64,000 bases of DNA from RHKX01 sp046330415 (GTDB taxonomy: Bacteria > Actinomycetota > Thermoleophilia > Solirubrobacterales > 70-9). The notes under the pieces are model-generated. The model was given only the letters and a program-made list of their open reading frames with translations, did not search any database and was not told the origin of the DNA. A program made the position numbers and the translations under genes. Position 1 is the first letter of the stretch. Each line of letters starts with the position of its first letter. This document shows, piece by piece, positions 15,121 through 23,885 of the stretch. The stretch covers positions 1-64,000 of the forward strand of contig JAXLSW010000021.1 of NCBI GenBank assembly GCA_046330415.1, given 5' to 3'.

Positions 15121-16509
15121 GTGAGCGGCTACACCTCAACCACCGAGGCCGACCGCGCCGCGATGCTCGCGGCCATCGGCGTCGACTCCGTCGAGGAGCT
15201 CTTCGACGGCGTCCCCGCGGAGGTCCGCATGGACCGCCCCCTCGGCCTGCCCGACGGCCTGACCGAGGCCGAGGTCTACGAGCGCATGCGCGAGCTCGCC
15301 TCCCGCAACGCCGACGCCGAGTCGGAGATCTGCTTCCTCGGCGCCGGCATGTACGACCACTACGTGCCGGCGATCGTCGACGCGATCACCTCGCGCTCGG
15401 AGTTCCTCACCCCCTACACGCCCTATCAGCCCGAGATCTCCCAGGGCGGGCTGCAGGTGATGTTCGAGTTCCAGACTGCGATGACCGAGCTGACGGGACT
15501 GCCGCTGTCGAGCGCCGGCCTCTACGAGGGCCCCTCGTCCGTCGCGGCCGCCGCCTACCTCGCGATCGGGGCGACCAAGCGCCGCGGTCTCGTCCTCTCC
15601 CAAGGCCTGCACCCCGACTCGCGGGACACGGTCCGCACCTACGCCGCCGGCTTCCCGGCCGATGTCACCGAGGTACCGCTCGCCGACGGGGTCACCGACG
15701 CCGATGCGCTCGCCGCCGCGATCGGCGAGGACACCGCCGCCGTCTTCGTCCAGTACCCGAGCTTCGTCGGCGGCATCGAGGACCTCGAGCGCCTCGCCGC
15801 CATCGCCCACGACGCCGGCGCTCTCCTGGTCGCCTCCTGCGATCCGATCGCCCTCGGCATCCTCCGCGCCCCCGGCGAGTGCGGGGTCGACATCGCCGTC
15901 GGGGAGGGGCAGCCGCTCGGCAACCGCCTCGACTTCGGCGGCCCCTCCTTCGGCTTCTTCTGCGCCACCGAGGAGCAGATCCGCCGCATGCCGGGCCGGA
16001 TCGCGGGGGAGACGACCGACGTCGACGGCCGCCGCGGCTTCGTCCTCGCGCTGCAGACGCGCGAGCAGCACATCCGCCGCGAGAAGGCGACCCACAACAT
16101 CTGCACCGCCCAGGCGCTGAACGCGCTCGGCGGGATTATCTACCTGAGCTGGCTCGGGGCCCGCGGCCTGGTCGAGCTCGGCGAGCTCCTCGTCCGCCGG
16201 ACCGCCTACGCGAAGGGACGGCTGGCGGAGATCGACGGGGTCGAGCTGCTCCACGACGGGCCGGTGGTGCGGGAGTTCGCGATCACCTTCGACGCCGACG
16301 TCGAGTCCGTCCTCGAGCACTGCGCGAGCCGCGGCATCGCCGCCGGTGTCCCGCTCGATCCCGAGTACGGCAACGGCCTGCTCGTCGCGATCACCGAGCA
16401 GCGCACGAAGGAGCACATCGACCTGCTCGCGGAGGCCCTGGCCGAAGCCGTCGGCTCGGTGGCGCCGGCGGATGGCGGCGGGGCCGCGGTCGCCGGAGGT
16501 GTCTCATGA
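15121..16509 (+). CDS. gcvPA: Glycine dehydrogenase (decarboxylating) subunit 1
   Basis: N-terminal-half subunit of the split P-protein (462 residues), which decarboxylates glycine with the PLP-bearing GcvPB. Visible motifs are FLGAGMYDHYVPA, FLTPYTPYQPEISQGGLQ and YEGPSSVAAAAY. ATHNICTAQALNAL lies near the end. TAACAT lies 7 nt before the GTG at 15121, so a separate leaderless start is possible in addition to read-through from gcvH. The stop overlaps the gcvPB ATG (ATGA). Confidence 0.95.
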   Translation: MSGYTSTTEADRAAMLAAIGVDSVEELFDGVPAEVRMDRPLGLPDGLTEAEVYERMRELASRNADAESEICFLGAGMYDHYVPAIVDAITSRSEFLTPYTPYQPEISQGGLQVMFEFQTAMTELTGLPLSSAGLYEGPSSVAAAAYLAIGATKRRGLVLSQGLHPDSRDTVRTYAAGFPADVTEVPLADGVTDADALAAAIGEDTAAVFVQYPSFVGGIEDLERLAAIAHDAGALLVASCDPIALGILRAPGECGVDIAVGEGQPLGNRLDFGGPSFGFFCATEEQIRRMPGRIAGETTDVDGRRGFVLALQTREQHIRREKATHNICTAQALNALGGIIYLSWLGARGLVELGELLVRRTAYAKGRLAEIDGVELLHDGPVVREFAITFDADVESVLEHCASRGIAAGVPLDPEYGNGLLVAITEQRTKEHIDLLAEALAEAVGSVAPADGGGAAVAGGVS

Positions 16510-18065
16510 GCTCCGCCCCCCCGACCTCCGCGGCGATCGAGACGCCGATGCAGCGCGACCGCGCGATCACGATCTATGAGCGCTCGGTCGAGGGCCGCCG
16601 CGCCGCGGCCATCCCGGCCGCCGGTGTGCCCGAGGAGAACACGCCGATCGAGGAGCTGATCCCGGCCGGGTTGCTGCGCTCCGCGCCCGCTCGGCTGCCG
16701 GAGGTCTCCGAGCCGGAGATCGTCCGCCACTACAACCGGATCTCGCGCCGCAACTTCGACCTCGACTCCGGGATCTACCCGCTCGGCTCGTGCACCATGA
16801 AGTACAACCCGCGGCTCAACGAGCGGGTCGCGTCCCTTCCCGGCCACGCCCGCCTCCATCCCGCCCAGCACCCGGCCCGCGCGCAGGGGGCGCTCGAGCT
16901 GATGTGGTCGTTGGAGCGTTCCCTGAGCGAGATCTGCGGCCTTCCACACGTCAGCCTGCAGCCCTCGGCGGGCTCTCATGGCGAGCTCGCCGGGTTGCTT
17001 CTCACCCGCGCCTTCCACGCCTCGCGCGGGGAGGAGGAGCAGCGGACGAAGGTCCTCACCCCCGACACAGCCCACGGTACGAACCCGGCCTCGGTGACCA
17101 TGGCGGGCTTCGAGGTCGTCAAGGTCGCGACCAACGACGAGGGCGGGGTCGATCTCGACGACCTGCGGGCGAAGGCGGACGAGCACACCGCCTGCCTGAT
17201 GCTGACCAACCCGAACACGCTCGGGCTCTTCGACGCCAACATCGCCGAGATCACCGGGATCGTCCGCGAGGTCGGGGGGACGCTGTACTACGACGGCGCC
17301 AACCTGAACGCGATCATGGGTCACTCCCGGCCCGGTGACATGGGCTTCGACATCGTCCACGTCAACCTCCACAAGTCCTTCAGCCAGCCGCACGGCGGCG
17401 GCGGCCCGGGATCGGGCCCGATCGCGGTCTCCGAGCGCATCGAGCCCTTCCTGCCGGTGCCCCGCATCGAGCGCGTGGCGAACGCCGACGACGGCAACGG
17501 CGGCGCGCCCAGGTTCGAGCTCCACGGAGCGGGGGATCACCCGGACTCGATCGGGCGCATGCGCGGCTTCCAGGGGAACTTCGGCGTCTTCGTGCGCTCC
17601 TACGCCTACATCCTCAGCCTCGGCGGCAACGGGCTCGCGGAGGCCTCCGAGACCGCGGTCCTGAACGCCAACTACCTGCTTTCGCTGATGCGCGAGGGCC
17701 GCGCCGGCAAGTACCTGCCGATCGCCTTCGACCGGCGGCCGATGCACGAGTTCGTCCTCTCCGGGACCGGCGCCAAGAAGGAGCTCGGGGTGAAGACGCT
17801 CGACATCGCCAAGCGCCTGCTCGACCACGGGATGCACCCGCCGACGGTCTACTTCCCGCTGCTCGTCGACGAGGCGCTGATGGTCGAGCCGACCGAGACC
17901 GAGGCGAAGGAATCCCTCGACCGGCTCGCCGAGGCTTTCGAGTCGATCCTCGCGGAGGCGGAGGAGGATCCGGAGATCCTCCGCAACGCTCCCTACACGA
18001 CCCCCGTGCGGCGCCTCGACGAGGTCAAGGCCACCCGCGAGCCAGTCGTCCGGCAACCGCTCTAG
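16506..18065 (+). CDS. gcvPB: Glycine dehydrogenase (decarboxylating) subunit 2
   Basis: PLP-binding subunit of the two-subunit P-protein, 519 residues. The Schiff-base lysine is Lys290 in VNLHKSFSQPHGGGGPG. YPLGSCTMKYNP, PSAGSHGELAG, DTAHGTNPASV and the late MVEPTETE motif match the family. The ATG overlaps the gcvPA stop. It converges with the LigD-polymerase gene, the two stops being only a few bases apart. Confidence 0.95.
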   Translation: MSSAPPTSAAIETPMQRDRAITIYERSVEGRRAAAIPAAGVPEENTPIEELIPAGLLRSAPARLPEVSEPEIVRHYNRISRRNFDLDSGIYPLGSCTMKYNPRLNERVASLPGHARLHPAQHPARAQGALELMWSLERSLSEICGLPHVSLQPSAGSHGELAGLLLTRAFHASRGEEEQRTKVLTPDTAHGTNPASVTMAGFEVVKVATNDEGGVDLDDLRAKADEHTACLMLTNPNTLGLFDANIAEITGIVREVGGTLYYDGANLNAIMGHSRPGDMGFDIVHVNLHKSFSQPHGGGGPGSGPIAVSERIEPFLPVPRIERVANADDGNGGAPRFELHGAGDHPDSIGRMRGFQGNFGVFVRSYAYILSLGGNGLAEASETAVLNANYLLSLMREGRAGKYLPIAFDRRPMHEFVLSGTGAKKELGVKTLDIAKRLLDHGMHPPTVYFPLLVDEALMVEPTETEAKESLDRLAEAFESILAEAEEDPEILRNAPYTTPVRRLDEVKATREPVVRQPL

Positions 18066-18069
18066 CCGG

Positions 18070-18921
18070 TCAGGTCGAGGTCGCGGGCAGCTCCTGCTCG
18101 AGTGAGAGCACGGGGGCGAAGAGGTCGCCGTGCTCGTCCACCCGCCGCAGGACCTCGCCGGCCTCGAACCGGAGCAGTGCCGGGTCCCCGGCGTCGGCGG
18201 CGGCTGAGACCTCCTCCCAGCCCAGCGGCGTCGAGACGGTCGGCGCCTCGCGGGCGCGCAGCGAGTAGGCGGCGACCGTCGTCTTCGACGCGGTGTTCTG
18301 GCTCCAGTCGACGAAGACCTTGCCGGCGCGCAGGCTCTTCGTCATCCGCGAGACGATGAGATCGGGCTCGGAGGACTCGAGCGCCTGGGCGACGGTGCGG
18401 GCGTACGGCTTGGTGGTCTCGTATGTGACCTCGGAGTTCAGCGGCACGTAGACCTGCATGCCCTTGGAGCCCGAGCTCTTGGGGAAGCACTCGAGGCCGA
18501 AGCTCCCGAAGAGGTCGCGGAGCAGGAGCGCCACCCGGCAGCATTCGACGATCGTCGCCGGCGGGCCGGGATCGAGGTCGAAGGCCAGAACCGTGGGCTG
18601 CTCGATCTCGGCGGCGAGCGACAGCGACGGATGCAGCTCCAGCGCGGCGAGCTGTGCCAGCCAAACGAGCGTCGCCCGCTCCTCGACCAGGGTGAAGTCG
18701 ATGTTCCCGGCGCGGTCACCGGCCCAGACGGTGGCGGTGTCGACCCAGTCCGGGCGGTGGGAGGGGGAGTTCTTCTCGTAGAAGTGCTTCTCCCCGACGC
18801 CGTTGGGGTAGCGGATCAACGTCACCGGGCGCCCGTGGAGGTGCGGCAGCATCACCGGCGCGATCCGGGCGTAGTAGTCGATGACCTCGCCCTTGGTGAA
18901 CCCGCTCTCCGGGTAGAGCAC
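18070..18921 (-). CDS. Stand-alone LigD-type DNA repair polymerase (primase-polymerase domain)
   Basis: Archaeo-eukaryotic primase-type polymerase domain of bacterial non-homologous end joining. GEVIDYYARIAPVMLPHL, RYPNGVGEKHFYEKN and the metal-binding FDLDPG (Asp115/Asp117) are visible, followed by SGSKGMQVYVPL and VSRMTKSLRAGKVFVDW. There is no ligase or nuclease domain, so this is a split LigD. The start is odd. The first ATG/GTG/TTG is GTG 18921, but conserved family sequence (GRRLSLTNLDK) continues upstream in frame into the 3' end of ku. A CTG at 18945 or a frameshifted Ku fusion is possible. Confidence 0.88.
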   Translation of the reverse strand: MLYPESGFTKGEVIDYYARIAPVMLPHLHGRPVTLIRYPNGVGEKHFYEKNSPSHRPDWVDTATVWAGDRAGNIDFTLVEERATLVWLAQLAALELHPSLSLAAEIEQPTVLAFDLDPGPPATIVECCRVALLLRDLFGSFGLECFPKSSGSKGMQVYVPLNSEVTYETTKPYARTVAQALESSEPDLIVSRMTKSLRAGKVFVDWSQNTASKTTVAAYSLRAREAPTVSTPLGWEEVSAAADAGDPALLRFEAGEVLRRVDEHGDLFAPVLSLEQELPATST

Positions 18922-18962
18922 CTTGTCGAGGTTGGTGAGCGACAGCCGGCGGCCGTCGACCT

Positions 18963-19880
18963 CTACTTCGCGGCCTTGGCCTTCGACTTGCTCTTCGCCT
19001 TCGAGGTCGTGGACGCGGACTTGGAGGACGTGGAGGAGGACTTCTTGGCAGTCGACGGCTTCTTCTCAGCGCCGCCGCTCAGCTCCTCGCCCTTGATCGC
19101 GGCGAGCGACTCCTCGAGGGCGGCCATCAGGTCGGGCGCCTTCGTCGGTGTCGGAGCCTCCGAATCGGTGGAGACGATCGACTTGCCCTCGGCCTTGCGC
19201 TCGATCAGCGACATCAGCTCCTCGCGGTACTCGTCGCGATAGGCGCCCGGGTCGAAATCGGTTGCGAGGGAGTCGATCAGCGCCTTGGCCATCTCGATCT
19301 CGCGCTTCTTCGGCTCGACGTCCTCGCTCTCACCGAGCACGTCCTCGAGGTCGGAGGTGGGGACGACCTCGTCGGCGAACCGCATAGTCGCCAGCGTCAG
19401 GACCTCGCCGTCTCCGTTGGCGCGGATCGCCGCCAGGCTCTCCTTGTTGCGCATCACGAAGCGGGCGATGGCGACCTTGCGCTGCTCGGCCATCGCCTGC
19501 GCGAGCAGCGCGTAGGCGCGCTCGGCACCCTGGGCGGGACCGATGTAGTAGGGCTGGTTGAAGTAGATGGGGTCGATCTGGTCGAGGTCGACGAAGTCCT
19601 CGATCTCGATCGTCTTCGTCTTCTTCGGGTCGAGAGCCTCGAGCTCGTCGCGGGTCATCACGACGTACTGGTCGGGCGCGATCTCGTAGCCCTTGACGAT
19701 CTCGTCGTAGGCGACCTCCTCGCCGTCCTCCTCGGCGACGCGCTTGTGGCGCACGCGGGAGCCGTCCTTCTCGCGCAGCTCGCGGAAGCGGATGGAGCGG
19801 CTCGAGACGGCCGAGTAGAGCCGCACGGGCACGTTGAGGAGGCCGAAGGAGATGGAGCCTGTCCAGATTGCGCGAGGCAT
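18963..19880 (-). CDS. ku: Non-homologous end-joining protein Ku
   Basis: Homodimeric DNA-end-binding ring protein of 305 residues. The start MPRAIWTGSISFGLLNVPV is the canonical Ku N-terminus. It fixes the ATG at 19880 rather than the in-frame extension to 19922. Core motifs include DPIYFNQPYYIGP and the late MALIERK-like helix (MSLIERKAEGK). The C-terminal ~40 residues are a Lys/Ser/Ala-rich tail, typical of actinobacterial Ku and probably DNA-binding. It is followed 40 nt later by the LigD-type polymerase, an end-joining pair. A DNA ligase partner must lie elsewhere. Confidence 0.95.
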   Translation of the reverse strand: MPRAIWTGSISFGLLNVPVRLYSAVSSRSIRFRELREKDGSRVRHKRVAEEDGEEVAYDEIVKGYEIAPDQYVVMTRDELEALDPKKTKTIEIEDFVDLDQIDPIYFNQPYYIGPAQGAERAYALLAQAMAEQRKVAIARFVMRNKESLAAIRANGDGEVLTLATMRFADEVVPTSDLEDVLGESEDVEPKKREIEMAKALIDSLATDFDPGAYRDEYREELMSLIERKAEGKSIVSTDSEAPTPTKAPDLMAALEESLAAIKGEELSGGAEKKPSTAKKSSSTSSKSASTTSKAKSKSKAKAAK

Positions 19881-19991
19881 GGAGTGAGTGTTTCGACGAT
19901 ACCCCGCGAGCTCCGCCCGCAAGCGCGGCGGCGAACGCGATCTTGCGGACGCGCCCGTCGTGGGGGGTCCGCTTCCTCTCTCGTATCTACA

Positions 19992-20023
19992 AATCTTCAG
20001 ATATTTGAAGATTCAGCTATTAT
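19992..20023 (+). promoter_or_regulatory. ArsR-type operator and promoter
   Basis: AATCTTCA (19992-19999) and TGAAGATT (20006-20013) form a perfect 8-bp inverted repeat with a 6-nt centre. This resembles ArsR/SmtB operators (12-2-12 type). TATTAT at 20018-20023 is a strong -10 box, 7 nt before the ATG at 20031. The operator lies across the -35 region, so autorepression is the simple reading. AT-rich sequence here stands out from its surroundings. Confidence 0.72.
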
Positions 20024-20030
20024 GAGACCT

Positions 20031-20423
20031 ATGACACCGGCCGAGAGCAGCCTCACGTCCTACTCCGCCGATCCCGGTGCCCCCTCGCAGCCGATCCACC
20101 GCGTGAAGGCCGAGTTCTTCCGCGTGCTCGGCCACCCGGCGCGGGTGCGGATCCTCGAGCTGCTCCGCGAGGGCGAGCGCTCGGTCGGCGATCTGCAGGG
20201 TGAGCTCGGGATCGAGTCGAGCGGGACGTCGCAGCACCTCGGGACCCTCCGTCGGCTCGGTGTTCTCGAGAGCCGCCGCGACGGCACGAGCGTCTACTAC
20301 CGCGTCAAGGACCCGCGGATGTTCGATCTTCTCGAGGTGGCGCGAGAGATCCTCGCCGGCCATTACGAGGGGACGCAGGAGCTGCTCGGAGAGCTGGGGG
20401 CCGAACCCGTCGAGCGCCGTTGA
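20031..20423 (+). CDS. ArsR-family transcriptional regulator
   Basis: Winged-helix repressor of 130 residues. FRVLGHPARVRILELLREGERSVGDL and SSGTSQHLGTLRRLGVLESRRDG make the ArsR helix-turn-helix. No cysteine is present, so a classic thiol metal site (CxC) is missing. An in-frame ATG at 20022 overlaps the -10 box, so 20031 is preferred. It lies 37 nt before the hyf-type genes. In Mycobacterium tuberculosis an ArsR-type regulator (Rv0081) also heads a hyf/hyc-like cluster, so control of the downstream operon is likely. Confidence 0.9.
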   Translation: MTPAESSLTSYSADPGAPSQPIHRVKAEFFRVLGHPARVRILELLREGERSVGDLQGELGIESSGTSQHLGTLRRLGVLESRRDGTSVYYRVKDPRMFDLLEVAREILAGHYEGTQELLGELGAEPVERR

Positions 20424-20460
20424 GCGCCGCGACTCGCCCACGCCCGGCCGGCATCCCCGG

Positions 20461-22378
20461 TTGAGCGGCGACCGCGACACTCACAGCCGCAGTCGCGCCG
20501 CCGGACCCATCCTGCTCCTCGCTGCGGCGTCGGCCGCGGCGGCCGGATGCGTCGGCGCCGCCGTCGTCGCAACCGGTGACACGCTCGGCGCCGACGGCTT
20601 CACCGACGGTCTCGACCCCGCCTTCGGCGTCGACGGCCTCAGCGCCATCTTCCTCGTCCTGCTCGCGCTGGTCGCGGTCCCGGCCCTCCTCTACGCGCGC
20701 TCCTACCTCCGCGGCGCCCGGCACGCCAGCGCGCTCGCCGTCCTCACGACCCTCTTCGTCGCGTCGATGGCGCTGTTCCTCGTCGCCCGCGACCCGGTCA
20801 CCTTCCTCGCCGCCTGGGAGCTGATGACGCTGCTTCCCGCGGCCGCGATCCTGCTCGCCGCGGACCGAGCGGACGTCAGGAGCGCCGTGTTCGTCTACGT
20901 CGCGGTCACCCACATCGGCGGGGTGGGCGTCTGGGTCGCGGTGCTCCTCCTAGCAGCGAACGGGGGCCTCTCGGCCCCCGGGCTAGCGGACCTCGGAGCG
21001 GGCGGCGAGGCCGCTGTGATCGCGGGCGCGATCGTCGGGTTCGGCACCAAGGCGGGGTTGATGCCGTTCCACTCCTGGCTGCCGCGCGCCCACCCGGTCG
21101 CGCCGGCGTTCCTCTCGGCCCTGATGTCGGGGGCGATGGTCAAGGTCGCTCTCTACGGACTGGTCCGGGTTCTCTTCGACTGGGTGGCGCCGGCTCCGGC
21201 GTGGGCCGGGCTCGTTCTGCTGTCCCTGGGAGCGCTCTCGGCGCTCGCCGGGATCGTCTACGCGCTCCTGCAGCGGGACCTCAAGCGACTGCTGGCCTTC
21301 AGCACGATCGAGAACGTGGGCATCGTCGCGGTTGGATTGGCCGCGGCGATCCTGCTCGCCGATGCGGGGGAGGGCGAGTGGGCCGCGATCGCTTTCGCCG
21401 GGGCGCTGCTGCAGGCGCTCGGGCACGCGGCTACGAAGGGAATGCTCTTCCTCCTCGCCGGCACGGTCGAGCGCGCCGCCGGGTCGGTCGACCTCGACTC
21501 GCTCGGTGGCTTGCTCCGGCTGATGCCCTGGACGGGCGGGGCGTTCCTCGTCGGCGCCGGGGCCATGGCCGGGCTGCCCGTGCTCGTCGGTTTCGCGGCC
21601 GAGTGGGTGGCGATCCGGGCCCTGGTCGAGCTCGCCGCGACGGCGGCCGACGGGATCGCCGTCCTCGCCGCCGTCTGCGCGGCCGCGTTGGCGGCGACCG
21701 CGGCCCTCGCAATGCTCTGCTTCGCCAAGGCCGTCGGCCTCCTGCTGCTCGGAAGGCCGCGCCGCCCCGAGGTGGAGAGCGCCTGCGATCCCGCGATGGC
21801 CATGCGGGCGCCCACCGCCGTGCTGGCGGCTCTGTGCATCGGCGCGGGTGCGGTGCCCGGCCTACTGCTGCCGGCGCTCGCCGGCCTCTGGCCGCTCGGC
21901 GGGGCGCCTGAGCTGCCGGTTACCGGGGGGCTCGACCTACCCGGCACCGGCTCGCTTCCCTCGCCGGCGCTCCTCGCCGGGATCGTCGTGCTGACGGCTC
22001 CTGGGCCGCTTTCGCGGCCCTGCGCTCCCCGGGCCGCGCGCGCTCCGGTCTGGATCTGCGACAGAGCCGGAGCCGGCGCGCTCGCCTGGAGCTCGGCGAG
22101 CTTCACCAAGCCGCTCCAGCTCGTGCTGGCGCCGCTGCTGCGGCGGCGGGCCGGACCGTCGTGGTCGACCGCTCGGCCGGGATCACCGCTTCCGTGACCT
22201 GCGCCGGGCGCGTGCCCCATCGTTCGACTTCACGGCGGTCTACCGGCCGCTCCAGCATTCGCCCTCGCCGCCGCTGTTGTCGCACGGCGGATGCAGTCGG
22301 GCAGCGTCGGACCTGCATGGTATCCTCGGCGCCCTGCTGCTCGCGCTTGCGGTCCTCCGCTTCGGGGTGCTCGCGTGA
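20461..22378 (+). CDS. hyfB: Hydrogenase-4 component B-like antiporter subunit (HyfB/HycC), frameshifted at the 3' end
   Basis: Proton-translocating Mrp/NuoL-type membrane subunit of a Hyf-like complex with about 14 hydrophobic helices. Hallmarks are FLAAWELMTLLPAAAILL, GFGTKAGLMPFHSWLPRAHP, KRLLAFSTIENVGI and GHAATKGMLFLLAG. The main frame ends at 22197. Beyond about 22150 the expected C-terminus continues in successive different frames (VVVDRSAGITASV, TAVYRPLQHS, MQSGSV, LALAVLRFGVLA) to a stop at 22376. That implies several missing single bases. The TTG start at 20461 is weakly supported. This could be sequence error or true decay. Confidence 0.8.
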
Positions 22379-23274
22379 TCGCCGCCGCGGTGGTCAGGTC
22401 CTGGGCGGGCTGCTCGGGCCGCTGCTCGTCGGTTCGATCCAGACCGCAAAGGCGCGCTGGAGCCCTCGCCGCTGCAGCCCTACCGGGAGCTCCGCAGGCT
22501 CTGGGGAAGAGCGGGGTGGACCCGAGTGGGACGGGTCCGCTCTACTCGCTGGCGCCGCCGGTGGTCGCGGCGGCGAGCGCCATCGCGGTTCTGCTCCTGC
22601 CCATCGCGGGTGTCGCTCCGCGCTGGGGTTTCGGTGACGACGCCATCGTCCTGCTCGCGCTCCTCGCCGCCGGTCGCTTCGCGCTGGCGATCTCGGCCTG
22701 GGACACCGGGTCGGGTTTCGGCCTGATGGGCGCCGCGCGCGATCTGATGATCGCGGCGTTCGTCGAGCTGCTCGCGGTCTCGGCTCTCGTCGTCGCAGCG
22801 ATTGGGGCTGCGAGCACGAGCCTCGCGGCGATGAGCGATGCGGCCAACGGGTGGGAGCCGTGGGGTTCGGCGGGCCATTGGTGCGCGGCGATCGCCTTCG
22901 CGCTGGTCATCGTCGCCGAGACCGGCCGGCAGCCGGTCGACAACCCCGACACCCACCTCGAGCTGACGATGATCCACGAGGGGCCGCTGCTCGAGTACGC
23001 GGGGCGCGATCTCGCGATGCTGCAGTGGTCGGCGGCGGCGCGCCACTGGATCTTCCTGGTGGTGGGCGCCGAGCTCTTCCTCCCGCACGCCGGCGGGTTC
23101 TGGCCGCGCCTGGGACTCCTCGCGCTCGGCGTCGCCGCGCTCGTCGCCGGGCTGGCGATCGCCGAGACGGCCCAGGCCAAGATGCGCATCCTCCGGGTCC
23201 CGGTCCTGCTGGTGGCGGGCTCGCTGGTCGCGGCGGTCGGCGTCGTCGCGACCGTCGGCGGGGGGCTGGCGTGA
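22375..23274 (+). CDS. hyfC: Hydrogenase-4 component C-like subunit (HyfC/HycD, NuoH-like), frameshifted at the 5' end
   Basis: NuoH/HycD-type membrane subunit that anchors the soluble arm. The signature ETGRQPVDNPDTHLELTMIH is intact, with about eight hydrophobic segments. The GTG at 22375 overlaps the restored hyfB stop (GTGA). From there the family N-terminus can be read only by changing frame (IAAAVV, VLGGLLGPLLVGSIQTAKAR, LEPSPLQPYRELRRLWG, KSGVDPSG). About three base losses before 22510 are implied. From about 22500 the frame is clean to the stop. Confidence 0.8.
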   Translation: MIAAAVVRSWAGCSGRCSSVRSRPQRRAGALAAAALPGAPQALGKSGVDPSGTGPLYSLAPPVVAAASAIAVLLLPIAGVAPRWGFGDDAIVLLALLAAGRFALAISAWDTGSGFGLMGAARDLMIAAFVELLAVSALVVAAIGAASTSLAAMSDAANGWEPWGSAGHWCAAIAFALVIVAETGRQPVDNPDTHLELTMIHEGPLLEYAGRDLAMLQWSAAARHWIFLVVGAELFLPHAGGFWPRLGLLALGVAALVAGLAIAETAQAKMRILRVPVLLVAGSLVAAVGVVATVGGGLA

Positions 23275-23885
23275 GCGGCCTGCTGATCGGCCTCGCGGTT
23301 GCCTGCGGCCTGATGATCGCCCTGGTCCGGCGGCGGCGTTCCGCCATCGCCCTGTTCGCGCTGCAGTCGCTTGCCCTCGGCGTCGGGGCCGTGGCCGTCT
23401 CGTCGGGCTACGGGGAGAGCTCGCTCGCCGCCGTGGCGCTCGTCCTTCGCGGCATCAGCCTGCCGGCGCTGCTCGCCCTGCTGCGGCGCCGCACGCCCGA
23501 GCCGCGACCCGTCGCGGCCACGCTGCCGGCCTCGGCGCGGCTGCTGATCGTCGCCGGCACGGCCCTCCTGGCGGCCGCCTGGCTCCCCGATCTCGGCACC
23601 GGCGACCGCGCTGCCGAGCAGGGGGCCATCGCCCTGGTTGCGATCGGTATCGCCGTCGTCGCCCTGCGCCGGCCGACCCTCTTTCAGGCGATCGGGCTGT
23701 TGGTCGCCGAGAACGGCGCCTACCTGCTGGCGGCCTCGATCCCCGGCGGGGTTCCCGGCCTGATCGAGCTCGGCATCGCCTTCGACCTCGTCGCGATCAC
23801 AGCCGTCGTGATCGCCTTCAGCTTCCGGATCCACCGCGAGCTCGGCAGCGGCGACACCGACCTCCTGCGAGGTCTCCGTGATTGA
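23271..23885 (+). CDS. hyfE: Hydrogenase-4 component E-like membrane subunit (HyfE)
   Basis: Small membrane protein of 204 residues with about six hydrophobic helices, comparable to HyfE (NuoK-related half). FQAIGLLVAENGAYLLAASI, GLIELGIAFDLVAI and the ending FSFRIHRELGSGDTDLLRGLRD fit HyfE proteins. The GTG start overlaps the hyfC stop (GTGA). The stop overlaps the hyfF start by 8 nt. It lies within the tight hyfB-C-E-F-G-I array. Confidence 0.82.
   Translation: MSGLLIGLAVACGLMIALVRRRRSAIALFALQSLALGVGAVAVSSGYGESSLAAVALVLRGISLPALLALLRRRTPEPRPVAATLPASARLLIVAGTALLAAAWLPDLGTGDRAAEQGAIALVAIGIAVVALRRPTLFQAIGLLVAENGAYLLAASIPGGVPGLIELGIAFDLVAITAVVIAFSFRIHRELGSGDTDLLRGLRD

Noticed and set aside
22161..22637. 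Separate small gene after hyfB
   Set aside because: It is a mixture of displaced hyfB and hyfC coding blocks and shadow sequence, not an independent protein.
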